Below, in pieces: positions 23,231 to 34,800 of a stretch of DNA of 64,000 nucleotides (positions are counted from its first letter, which is position 1; each line of letters opens with the position of its first letter). The translations under genes and the position numbers were made by a program. Origin of the DNA: Eopsaltria australis (lineage: Eukaryota; Chordata; Aves; Passeriformes; Petroicidae); assembly GCA_034509425.1 (NCBI GenBank), contig JAVTVJ010000011.1, positions 8,136,001-8,200,000 of the forward strand, in the 5' to 3' direction. The notes under the pieces are model-generated. The model ran no database searches, was not told the DNA's origin, and saw only the letters and a list, made by a program, of their open reading frames with translations.

Positions 23231-26200
23231 GTTGTGCTTTTTAGTTAATTTTGGTTTTGAAGTTCACAGTCACGTAGCAGTAATCTGTGCTCCAGAGGCC
23301 TGGGGTGTGCTGAGCTGTTAAAGCAGACTCTGTAGCTTTTGAACACTTTTCATTGCTTCAATCTGCTCTCCTACCCCTCAGTTTGCCCTCTGCTATTGTG
23401 TCTTTTGCAAAGCCTGTCTGTATATTGTCTACCACTGACAGAAAGTCTGTGGCATGGTGTAGTGGGTTTTTACATTCAGACAATCAGGATGAGTTTAGGG
23501 AGAATCAATGCAGGGGCAGCAAACTGTGAAATCAAAGGACTAATTCTGTAAAAGAATACAGCAAATCATGTTAGAACATTTCCTCTTGAGAAGGCTCTGC
23601 CACACCTCAGTTTTTCAAGTGGAGTGATTTTTCAAATCACATTGTAACATTTTACACTGTGGGTGTAAACCATCACGCTGTATGCAGTAGTGGATGATAA
23701 ACAGTGCTGAGCCCTTTTTCCTAAAATCTTGTAATTACTTTACGGTATGTTTTACATTTTAATGTTTCTAAGGACAGAGATAATGGTTGTTTGAAAAATC
23801 ATTGTTATAACAGTATATGGCATAATAGCCAGTTGTATATGTCTTTATGATATCTATGCTATCCAATTAAAATTATAAAGCTCTTTAATAATTTATCTCC
23901 ATCAGAGATATATCTCTCTCAAATAGACATAATTGTAATAAATCACAGTTAATACACCAGACCACAAAAAAATGTTTCTTGTGCTTATGTCAGTGTAGAA
24001 TTTCAGTTTTATGTTGTTTGTTCTGTGGCATCTTTCGTAGGGATGTCTGCAAGTCCAGTTTTCCCTCCCAAGGGCCCAGAACTGAAAATAGGTGCATCTG
24101 GATCAGTGACAGGTCTGAGATTTGCTGCCTTGTGAACCATCAGAGATAGACACTGCAGCTTGCTGTCATTCAAAATCATGACTCACTATTTCCCAACAAG
24201 ATAAGGTTTTTGTCTCAAAGTGCCTATTTTCAGGAAATGTGAGTCTTAGTATACCTGAATTATTGCCTATGGAATATAGAAAGCTTTAAAACTTGCTAAT
24301 TGTTGTTTCCCTCCATCTGAGGCTTTTATGGTTATCTCTTACTGTAGTCATAGTACTTTAATTTATACGTTGAGAATTTAAGGAGCATAAAGACCCTAGC
24401 CTTTCTGTAAGGCACACAGCTCTTCTGAATGATGTCTTGTCCTTAGGTTGTGTTTCTCTCTCTGACACAGATAATCATATAAATTTTCCATTTCTGGTTA
24501 TTTTTATCTTTTCTTATGTGTCACATCTTTGTTTTCTTCTGGATTTGGTATGCGTCTCATGTTGTGAGATTGAGAAAACTTAATATTTAGGGTTTGAAGC
24601 AACTCAAAAGTCAAAAGGTCAAGTGTAGGAAATGGAAGAACTGCATGAATCTTCCTAGTAGTTTAAAGGGAAAAGCCCATTCATTATAAAGTTGCTTAAA
24701 TTAGGAGAGAAATAAAGCTCAGGGTGAGTGAGACTGAATAGTCACTGGTACTCCAATCAATATTAAATGACACACATGAAGTAGAACTTAGTAAGAAGGG
24801 AGGACCAAGGCTCACTTCCCTTCCTTGCTTCCTCTTTCCCACCCTGTGGTAACTCATGTTTGCATCAACAGGAAGTTTTACTCAAGTCTCTTCAAACAGG
24901 AGAAAAAAATGAACCAAATCTTTCTTTACTGTGGGTAGGAAAAAAAAGGCATTTTCTTGCTTGTCCTTTTTAAATGTTGTTATGTACTTCCTTTGCCTTT
25001 TACATAGTTCATCCAAATCAGAATATTCAGTTTTGGACCTCTTGGACTGATTTTTTTCTGGACTTCTAATTTTAACAAAGAAAACAAAAACATGAACGAA
25101 CCAAATCTGATGGTATACACTAAAGTGTGTTTCTTGATTGTCTCTCTTTTGCAGTTGGACAGTCTTCTGGAAAATTAGTTTTTTGCACAGTCTTCACAGT
25201 GACAGACAAATCCTCTCTCCTGAAACAGACCTTGCTGAAGAGTCCTGCATCACTCTGAACTGAAAATTGTTGTCTGAGTGACACTATCATTCAAGTTTCT
25301 GACCTAAGTCAAGTAAAGTCTTACTTGAATGATGGATCTTACCAGTATTGTTTGCCTAATGCAGTGCAAACAGGTGCATGGCATGAGAAGGAATTAAAAT
25401 CATGTTTATAGATTACTATAAGCCTTTCAGACAACATATACTCAGGACCTGATCCTGAACTATCAGTAATTTTGCAAAAGGTCCTTGCCCTCTGCAAAAT
25501 GCAGATGATAAGTTTTAAGTGGAGCTGCTTAATCCATTCCCCACTTACAGCTGAGCTGTACAGAGTGCTGCTGTTGGCTCTCATGAACCTTAACAATTTG
25601 CTTAGATCTGCTTTTTAACAGACCTTGTAACACTGTCCAGACAGTTTTCAACCCCAAGCCTCATCTTCTGTCTTTTAAAAATCATTGTTCTATCTTTACA
25701 GTGACAGAGGTCTAGCAGGGAATGAGGGCATCGTATCACTTTGCGCAGTAATGGGGGAAAGGAAAAGGAATTGTCTGTAATTTGTTTCTCTATCCAGGCA
25801 AGTCAAGCTAAGTTATGATGAGAGCAGTGCAGCAGTCATGATCACCTGCCGTTTTATAGCTGATGTGATTGTTTTTATGAAGCCTATAACATTTTTAACA
25901 GTGCTGTTGTGTTGATCATTGTTCTTGTCTCAGCAGAACAATATTACTACAGTCAAGTTAATTCAGCTTGCAAGCAGGGTGTGCTGCTGACAGAGTGTGA
26001 GAAGAAATCTCACAGAGAACTCTCTTCCCTTACTTGGATGTGGTCAGGGGACAGGAGAGTGCAGGGACACTGCTCAGTTGGTCAAACCCTTCAATGAATT
26101 ATTCAAGGATTTTTTCTTATCCTTTTGGCAAGGTGACAAAGAGTTCTGCCACATTTCAGATAGATAGCAACCTGCCATTTAACTTGACTCTTCAGCTGTT

Positions 26201-27031
26201 GTTATTCACACAGTGTCTGGGTGAAGGGCACAAGCATGGATAAAAATAAAGACTGGAAGTAAGGGTTTGGGTTTTTTTTTCCCCCATTGATCATTCTGAA
26301 TTCTTCAGTGTGCTGCTTTGCAGAAGGTCACACAGAAGTCAGCATAGTGCTGACTGCAGCAGCCCCCCAGCAGAAGGAGAAGGCAGATGGGTGGAAAAGA
26401 GGGGGCAGACAGTACATCCCCCATTCTTCCGGCTCCTTAGCAGGTGGTTTTTCTGCTTGCATCCTACTGGCTCTCATTTAATTGCTTTCTTGATTACTCC
26501 TCTTTCTCATCTGAATTGCAGCAGAACAAGACTCATAAACAAATGAGTAACATCTTCCTAGCATGTGGTGAGGTCAGGTGCTGTGCCTGCCCCTCTGCTG
26601 TGTTGGTGGCCCTCCTGAAAAAACTTACCTATCTTCTACAACTCCCCAGATAGCCCAGTGGTCTTTATCACTGTGGTAAGAGGAAAGATAAACTCAGCTT
26701 ACTTCTCTGGTCCTTGGATATTGCTCATGTCATCTGAGTATCTCCCTGCTTATTTGCTCCAGTTGGGAGGAAAGGGGCAACACTAGAAGATTTGGCAAGG
26801 AAGGAATAGTTTTTTTCAAAGTGATCTTGCAGTTTGGAATGCTAAAACATTTGTTATGCCTAGTGTTGTTCATCCTCTGCCAGTTTTGAGAAGCAGAGTT
26901 CCAGTGTAGGGATGACACACTCTCACAGACATGCTTGAGGTCATAAAAGCACAGCCTTGTGATAAACTGCATGTGTGAAGCCCTTTGATGTATTGAAGAA
27001 GGCATCACAGCCGGGTCCCCACTGTCCACTA
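23231..27031. other. Gene-free stretch
   Basis: AT-rich unique sequence. A small palindrome GAGATATATCTC lies near 23905. A possible minus-strand microexon at about 26644-26686 (acceptor pyrimidine tract plus GTAAGT donor) is noted separately and not accepted. Confidence 0.5.
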
Positions 27032-27133
27032 GGGTGAGCTGAACCTAACAGAGTCTGTGTCCCTGTGTGGCTCTGCCTGCTGGGGTGAGCTGAGCCTAAC
27101 AGAGCCTGGGTCCCTGTGTGGCTCTGCCACCTG
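27032..27133. repeat. Tandem duplication, 51-bp unit, two copies
   Basis: The unit starts GGGTGAGCTGA and includes CCTAACAGAG and GTCCCTGTGTGGCTCTGCC. Copies lie at 27032-27082 and 27083-27133 and differ at only a few bases. They are moderately GC-rich for the region. The minus-strand frame across it (with repeated GSAHPS and SHTGTQ words) follows from the duplication. Confidence 0.9.
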
Positions 27134-27621
27134 GCATTGCTAGTGAGGTAATGACATAAATGTACTCTTTGCATTTCAGCTCTGGTTTGGTGGTCACCTT
27201 GGTTACCTGTGTCTATTGACTTACACGCCTCACAGTTGATGATACCTTAGAACTTTTGGTTCTAAGTCAGTGAAGTTAGACTGGTTAAAAAAGATTCTTA
27301 TTTCCCTTATTCCTTTTTCTACCGTGTGACCTCCACTATTTTTGCTTACCACCATCTGCTAGGAGCTGACTTAAATAGAAGTCCAGTGTATGCTTTGACA
27401 GTTGTCCTGGTGTTTTGGTCCCAGGAGACATTTTAAAATCCATTTTGTTTTTGTTTTTTTTTTTATTTTAATGAGAGTGTTAGTCTAATAAAGGATGTTA
27501 ATTCCAAAAGAATGGGAAAAAATAGACAAGCTATATGAACCTTGATGTAGATGGAATTCTATGTTCTGGAGGAAGGTGAAGAGGAAGATACTGTGTTTTT
27601 CTCTTGCCCTTCATCTTCTAG

Positions 27622-27874
27622 AAATTATTACTAGGAAAACGTGCCACTTTCTGAAATGCATCTGGGTTTAGTTTTAGCTGCTTCTGCTCTATTTTCTGTA
27701 ATAGTTGTTTGGAAATGGATATTTAAACAAACAGAACTCTGGCCTACAAATGAAAGCGCTAGGTTTTCAGCAGATGTAGAAAACTTTTTAGCAAAACAGC
27801 CCGAATCCAGAACTGGTAGTGCCTATGGATTTTATGGGGCATTGGAAATAATTCCTGAAGGCAAAAATGTCGAT
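27622..27874 (+). CDS. Candidate protein-coding exon with start codon and signal-anchor segment, protein not recognised
   Basis: This is the best coding candidate in the window. A strong acceptor (CTTGCCCTTCATCTTCTAG) ends at 27621. ATG is at 27656 with G at -3, and an in-frame stop at 27632-27634 lies upstream. The exon then encodes 73 residues to GAT at 27872-27874, followed directly by the donor GTAAGT. The exon therefore ends in phase 0; without splicing only four further codons precede a stop. Residues 3-18 are hydrophobic (LGLVLAASALFSVIVV) and are followed by WKWIFKQTELWP, fitting a signal peptide or N-terminal membrane anchor with a lumenal or extracellular continuation. The remainder is mixed polar and includes NES, FLAKQPESR, YGFYGALEI and IPEGKNVD. 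I do not recognise the family and no following exon is certain. The composition looks protein-like, but it could be a chance open frame. The accepted region includes 34 nt of putative 5' UTR (27622-27655). Confidence 0.45.
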
Positions 27875-30800
27875 GTAAGTATTTCTTAGCCTAGGCTAAT
27901 ACAGAAGGCAGAAGAAATCTAAGAGACTGACTCAAAGTTTGGTGATTTTTGATTTGAAATGGGATTTCCACTAGCTGCACATGCAGACAGTTGAAAGTTA
28001 TAATGGGGACAGAGTCTTGTAATCTTTTTCCCTGTGTGAGGATTATGCTGTTGACAAGGACAGCAAATGTTCTGGTCCTTTAGTGGAAATTGAGATGGGA
28101 AAATGTTTGCACTGATTTGCTGTTTAGACATTCGCGTGTGTAGAAATGCCTGTGAGCATTTCTGGGCACATGCTTTAAAAGGGTTTTTAAATCAGCAACG
28201 AGTAACAACAAAGTGGCAACATAAGATACCAGTCTGAACTCTTTTGCTTACATCAAGACAGATCTAAATAGGTAATGGACACTGTGGAAAGAATGAGGAG
28301 GAAACTTCTGGATTTGGCTGGTACTTTCCTCCTTTTACCAAAATAAGCTCCGACATCTAGGCCTGAGTTTGAACTAACTGCTGCACAACTGCACTACCAG
28401 TTTCCAAGTAATTTATTTTAAAGTGCTCTAGGATATTTGGAATATGAAAGGTGTCATAGAAAAGCAGATTTTTTTTCATTCTGTTTCACACTTCAGTTTT
28501 GAGCTTGCAATGCTATAATGGTACACAGAGGTTTTAAAGTTTACTGAAGGTCTTCTGTATATGCATGTGTTTATGCAAAAAATCACCCTGTGGTATAACT
28601 GGGAAGATTGAAACTAGATGAAATATGAATCTCCAAGCAACAGGTCCTTTCTACTCATTTTTAAGACTCAAAATTTCCTAGTTATCATCCCATTAGCTCC
28701 CATTAAAGCATCTGTTTGAACTTGAAGACTGTATGTGCATTTAGGTAATGTGTTCCCCTATAAGGTTACTGCTTAATGATTTAATGTACAGGGGCCATAT
28801 TGGAGGCTAAAATTGCTGCATTCCATTATATGAGAACTTTACTTACTTTTTCCATATACACAGTTGTATTCTGGAATATACTTTAAATGTGCCTACATAA
28901 AATACTTGTGGGTATGTGTTGCATACGTATGGACACACCAGAAGTATGCCTTGAACAGAGTGTATTAATGCCACTAGAGATCTCACCCTCACAATTTCAT
29001 TTTGCCAGGTCATGGGGAACCTGAAGCTATGAATTTAACATTCTGGCTCATGGTTCTAGGAAACTGTTCTGCCCTCTCCCCTCTGGTTGGTTTTGCTGGC
29101 AATCCATATCAGAAACATCTGGCCCCTAATTGGCTTTGATGTGGGTTTTCCCAAACTTTCAATATACTGGAAAGACCATTGTTCTCTTTATTAAAATAAC
29201 CTGGTTGAAACAAAGACTCATGTCTGCCACAGACTGAGAATGAGGAGAGAGAGAAAGAAAAGTTGTATCCAGCCTGTGAGCCAGATGAGTAAGTGTTGTA
29301 GCACGGTGGGTCTGGCATGTCAAGGTTTGCAGAGTCCTGAGGAAGTCAGAGGTGAGCAGGAATTCTGGCTTCTAGCCTAGTGGAGCAACTGGTGCCTCTG
29401 TGACCACAGGCAGCTAGTTAAATCCCCCTGTTCCTTGCCTGCTCCAAAAGGAAAACTGGATGAAAGACAAGAGCTGGTTAGATACCAGATGCTATTTCTG
29501 AATGAAATTTTCCAAGGAGAGGTAAAGGCAAACAACTGTGCTTTTACCAAAGGCCTCATGCACTCTTATCAGAATGTTCAGAAGTGATGTGTGAGGCTGG
29601 CAGCTATATCCCATAATTCATTAGTGTGCTGCAATTTGAAAATCTTCTATGATCTTGGAAGTGTGATGCTAGACAGCTTTTTTCATAGTGCTGTGTATTT
29701 CCTGCAGGTATTCCCAGAATTCAATATAGGGGAAGGAGCAGAATGTATTTGTGAGTCTCATAAAACAGATTTTATATCTTTTTCCTTCTTTGCAAAGCTG
29801 GAAAGTGGATGACTTGCTTGACATCGTAGAGGAAGAGATCTAGGTGGCATAAATATTGCTTTGTCTAAGATTCTGTTTCTGATGACCGTGTGACAGAAAA
29901 GGAGAGCAGGAATGGGAAGATTCAGTGACATAATTAGGGTGGTAGAGCACAACTGCTCTTCCAAATGGGAAAAGAGTTTCTGTGGTGGAGAAGCACTTTT
30001 CATGTGGCAATCTTACACCATCTCAGCAATTCCACCATTGAGGAGTAAAGTTTCTGCACCATCTGAGTACCTCAAATGTGCATGGCTACAAAAATGAACC
30101 ATTTGTGGGTCTGTGTCCAAAGCACATGGACCTGGTATGGGTGGCCTTGTTGTTTTCATCATGTCAAGGATTTTTATTGTTTACAGGAGTGTTTTAAAAT
30201 ATGTGGAAATCTATATGAAAGACCACAAACAGGTGGATGGTAATTTCTGATTGGAAGGAGGTTGAAAATGGAAAATACGATATGAAACATGTTCCAAGGG
30301 ATGGGAAAGCAAGGATGGGAAAGCAGGGTTGCTTTTGTGCAGAAGGGAGTTCAATATTCACATGGGAGGTTGTGATTTCACTGTTGGTATGAATTTTATT
30401 TGAAACTCTTGTGGGTTTAATTTTCTCCTCCTTCTTTAGGAGTCCTAACATGATAAAAGCTGGACATGGCACAAAGTGAATTGTGGCAAAACCAAGGCTG
30501 TACAGTAGAGAACGATCATTCCTAAAGGGAAGGATAAAAAAAAAGTAAAATAACCTCTTTCCATGCTGAAGCTGAGATACCTCAAGAATTTGTGTTGATG
30601 AGGAGAGTTCTCCATTCTGGAAGTATGAAGGGAAATTCTGGGGGATTGTAGCAAATAGTTTAGAGAAGCCACCAGGAGTCCTCTCATGACAAAAAGCTTT
30701 CCCTTGTTTCTGAAAGTGGATCACAATTCCTGATGCAAATCTTCCCAACGCAGTTGAAACAGTGTGGGGTTTGGTAGTTTTGTTTGTTCGTGGGTTTTTA

Positions 30801-31793
30801 AAAAGTTTTATTTTTTTCCTGCAATTTATCCCGATTTACGAGGTGGTTTGCTTCGGTTTTTTTGGCAATATTCACTTTATGGAAATGCTATTTCCAAACT
30901 GAAATTCACAATGTTTTCCATCCTTCCTATCTTTACTCACCTCCCAGGACCCTGCTTAGGCTGTTTTATCACTTTTTTTGTTGGATTATGGGAAGAGCAA
31001 GCATCAATGCCTGAAGTATGAGATCTAGTCTTTATAAGCATACTGCCTGTAGAGTATAAATGATATATAATGGATCATATGCTGTTTTATTTCAATAACA
31101 GTGACATGATATTCTGAGTGAGTCTCCCGCTCTAAAATAATCTGAATTTCTACTGAAACACAGTTTCTTAAGGTTTCTTCATCACTGCATCTTTTGTTAG
31201 GTTGCTTCCTGATGCTTGAAGTGTCATAGTCTCCCACTTGCTGAAAGCAAACATTACAATTTCTTCTACAGCCACTTTTAAATTCTGGGCAGCAGAGCTG
31301 CCATCTGCAGTCCATCTGCTGGGTCTAATACCTAAGACACAGACTTCAACCATGAACAGCTAACCCCCACAAATTGTCAGTAATGAAGAGTCCATCATAA
31401 TCACTTAACATGTCAAACACCTGCGTGAGCAAGACAATGAAGGAATGACTTTTGCAGGAGAATGGATATAGGATTAGATGGAGCGTTACTTGGGGCCTGG
31501 ATGGGAATATTTGTTTACAATGAAAAGGGCAGTCATTGTGGCACATCTCCTTGCAGCAAATAATCAACCCTGCAAATTATAGAGAAGCACACATCCCATT
31601 TGGCAGCAGTTTTCCCAAAGAACTTAGTGTGATACTTGTAACCTGGAGGTTTTTTTATGGATTTAATCATGACCATGCCACAAATATATGCAGAATCACA
31701 CAGAAGTCCTACTTTGATGAATGTCCCCAGTTATTTACAGCCTGAACTGGAGGGATGGTGCAGCACAGCTGCTGTTGCACCATCTATCCATGA
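27875..31793. other. Gene-free or intronic stretch downstream of the candidate exon
   Basis: If the exon at 27622-27874 is real, this is intron. A near-duplicate 14-bp pair (ATGGGAAAGCAAGG / ATGGGAAAGCAGGG) lies at 30301-30328. The 184-codon minus-strand frame at 30194-30748 shows no domain and is overlapped by another frame on the same strand, so it is taken as chance. Confidence 0.5.
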
Positions 31794-31873
31794 TAACCAG
31801 GATACATTTAAAGCATTGTGGGATTTTTTTAAGTAACCAGGATACATTTAAAGCATTGTGGGATTTTTTTAAG
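31794..31873. repeat. Perfect 40-bp tandem duplication
   Basis: The 40-bp unit begins TAACCAGGATACATTTAAAG and ends GGGATTTTTTTAAG. The copies at 31794-31833 and 31834-31873 are identical, and a third partial start (TAACC) follows. The lack of any difference implies a recent event. Confidence 0.95.
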
Positions 31874-34800
31874 TAACCTGCTAAGTCTGCTGCGCACATT
31901 TGCCTTTGCTTGAGCTGCTTGAGAGGGCACATGGTCACAACATTTCATTGCTTTGTCAGAGAGGACTCCATTATTTTCAGGATACTGCAAAGAGGGGAAA
32001 TGAGCTGAGACCATGGAGTACAATGTCTTTGCTATAAATCCTGAGGACCAGTGTTAAGAGTTGCTGCACCTCCTATTTCTGTCACAGAACTGGAATCCTC
32101 TGCTAATAAAACTAGAAGCATGTCTATTTAAGACCCTGTCACGTGCCATAGAGTTTGTTACCATGGAGTACACTTCTAGCCGGCCACAGCAAAGTGTGTC
32201 CGGAGCCTGTGGTAGTTCCTGCAAGAGCTCCAGGTAAAATGTTACTACAGATACATTGCTGGAAGCTTTAATGAAAAGTACCTTGAGGATGGTACAGAAG
32301 GAAGAAGCCAATTAATTGGCATAAAAAAAAGAATTAAGATAACCAGGGAAATTGTACAGGAGAACTGTTTATTTTGTGGAAAGAAGTTCAGATACGCAGA
32401 CAGCGGGAATGAGAATTTGGATGTTAGCAGATTGTAGTTTGTGCCCTGGGGATGAGGTTTGTGACTGATGCAGAAAGCGATGGGAAGTCATAGAAGGGTG
32501 ATAACAAGAAGAATGACCTACAGTGAACTTCTGGCTTAGGAAGTGAGACAAAAATGGAGCTTTTTGAAGAAATAGAAGGTGCTATGCCCTTGGGAAAAGA
32601 TCAAAATGTTTAGCAGTTGAAGCAGTAATTTTACAGAGTTGACATCAAGAAAATAAACAGTTTTCCCGCCCCTTCCCCTGTAATGGCTTTTCCTTTTACT
32701 TATTGAGGATTTTGTTTGTTTGGGGTTTTTATACTTAAATTGAAAAAGATACACACACACATTGTATTTATTGTATTAAAACATTTGTATAATATAGCAT
32801 CTATTATACACACACTTACAAACCTACATTTTCCCATAGACTAGAAGATGTCTGGATTTGCTGAAAAAAAATTATATTCTGGTCACTTTCAAAGTGAAGA
32901 GTGGTATTGAAATTGGACATAATGTCAATGGCAGTGAGGAGAGGCTAAAACCATCCATGCTTCTGAATAGACCTGATGTACCAGGATGGCAGAAGCATTG
33001 TTCCATGCAAGAGTTCAGCAGGACACTGAGTATGGTTCCTTAAGAAATGTGCTGTGAATTCAGCAACACCTTGCTAAAACCAAGATGTTTTGGATGGATT
33101 TTCTTTTTTTATTATTTAGGTTTCCAAACAGACTTGTAAACTTAAAGAAATTCTCAGCTGAAAGAAATCTATGAATCTGGGAAAACTGGAAATTTAAAGA
33201 ATGTTTTAGTTTTTCTTCTCCATCTCTGCAAGGTTATTGTTGGAAATAAGTTGATTTCAACTGGATGTCAGTTTTGAAGAGAGTCACCAGCTGTGTAGCA
33301 TTTCAACAGCAGTGGAGATGAGACATCACTGTCAAGATTATATATCTATGTAAGCTTATATTAATATTATTCTAACACATTTGTTAGTCTGTTTTCACCT
33401 GCAGGTCTTTAAGTATTTTTTCTGAAGCAGCTGTCAGCCCTTACAAAGAGAATTCAGTCCTAATGACAGCGATTTTCCTTTTCTTGGTTGTCTTTCACTA
33501 AATCTGTAAGAGTGGACAGAGGTCCTCAGAGTCTGTGGTTTATACACTGAGAGTGGCTGATCTAACATAAAATGAATCAGATTTGTGTAGTGTGTCCCAA
33601 GAAATTCTTTTATCACCCTTTTCTAATGATCACAAATGAGCCTTCAGCCTTCTGATATATAACAGTAGTCAAATTCCTGAAATTTTACATGAAACTGGTG
33701 AATTGGATGACACAAATTGCTGGGGTTTGCAGTGAATGTAGTTTGGGTAGCCAAAGGTGATGAAAGTAGAATAAAAATGTTCTGCTCTTAGTTGCTGGCT
33801 TCAACTCAGGGTGTTTGTGTGTACTAAGCAAAGAATTTGATTTACCTGATGGTGTTAGGATGGGTTAGTCAATATAGTTGCGACCCTGTATCCAGTAGTA
33901 TCACTGCAGTTATGAGCCTGTCACTTTAGTTGTTAGCCTCTATTCTAAAGGTTTTAAATGTGGAAAAAAGTTGAAGTTTGGACTGGAAATTGGCAGTCAA
34001 AGGTGGATATTCTCTTTTTAAGGGTCTGATCAGATTTCTGGACCTCCCTGCTCACTTGTAAATTTGATTTTGTTTTTTGTTCAGACCTTGTTTTTTTTTT
34101 TCTTTCAGGATGTTAGTCTCTGCTAGGTCTCAGTACATATGTTGTGGTCTTGTCACCTGTTGACAACAGCAGGTTGCTACCAATTCAAATTTTCTGGTCT
34201 CTGGAAAATACAAAACTGTGGTCTTCTTCCAGTTTTTGTTGAGTGCATATGAATGACACCAATAATATATATGGAAAGATTTATTATTCTGTATAACCTC
34301 TGTTACTGTCTTTTGCCTACTTTTACCTCCAGAGGACCTCAAAGTCAAAGCATAATTGTCAAATTTTGCATGGAATTGAATGAAAACAATATATCCTTCA
34401 TTAGTACTTAAGCAAGTTGACTGAATTTCTGGTTCATTAAATACGGTGCACAGATGCCTGTCCTGGGTACTCCACTGGCAAGTCTTTACCAAGCTGAGCT
34501 GAATGAAAACCAATAATGCAGCAATTTAGAGAGGAAGTGTTCAAATAAAAGCCAGGAGCATTCATTCTCCTTAAACTTGTTTTTAAGGTTGAGTTCAAAA
34601 ACAGAGCCTTTAGAAATCACAAAAAATGTGTCTTTAGCTTCAATAAGCTGTTCATCAGAATTTGTTGTGCTCATATTTTCTTTGGTTAGAGCCTCTTTTC
34701 TATAGATGACTTTTGGTTTAGAGTGGAGGTTTTTACTCTTTTGGCTTTTGACTTTTCAAAGCTGATTCAGGAGTAACCCCTCCCTCTCTTTTCTGCTTTC

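Noticed and set aside
26644..26686. Minus-strand microexon-like segment with pyrimidine-rich acceptor and GTAAGT donor
   Set aside because: The splice signals are decent, but the 43-nt body is too short to judge coding and has no partner exons nearby.
30194..30748. 184-codon minus-strand frame
   Set aside because: No recognisable domain or signal. The residue mix (Phe, Ser, Pro, Ile, His) is that of random pyrimidine-rich sequence, and a second frame overlaps it.
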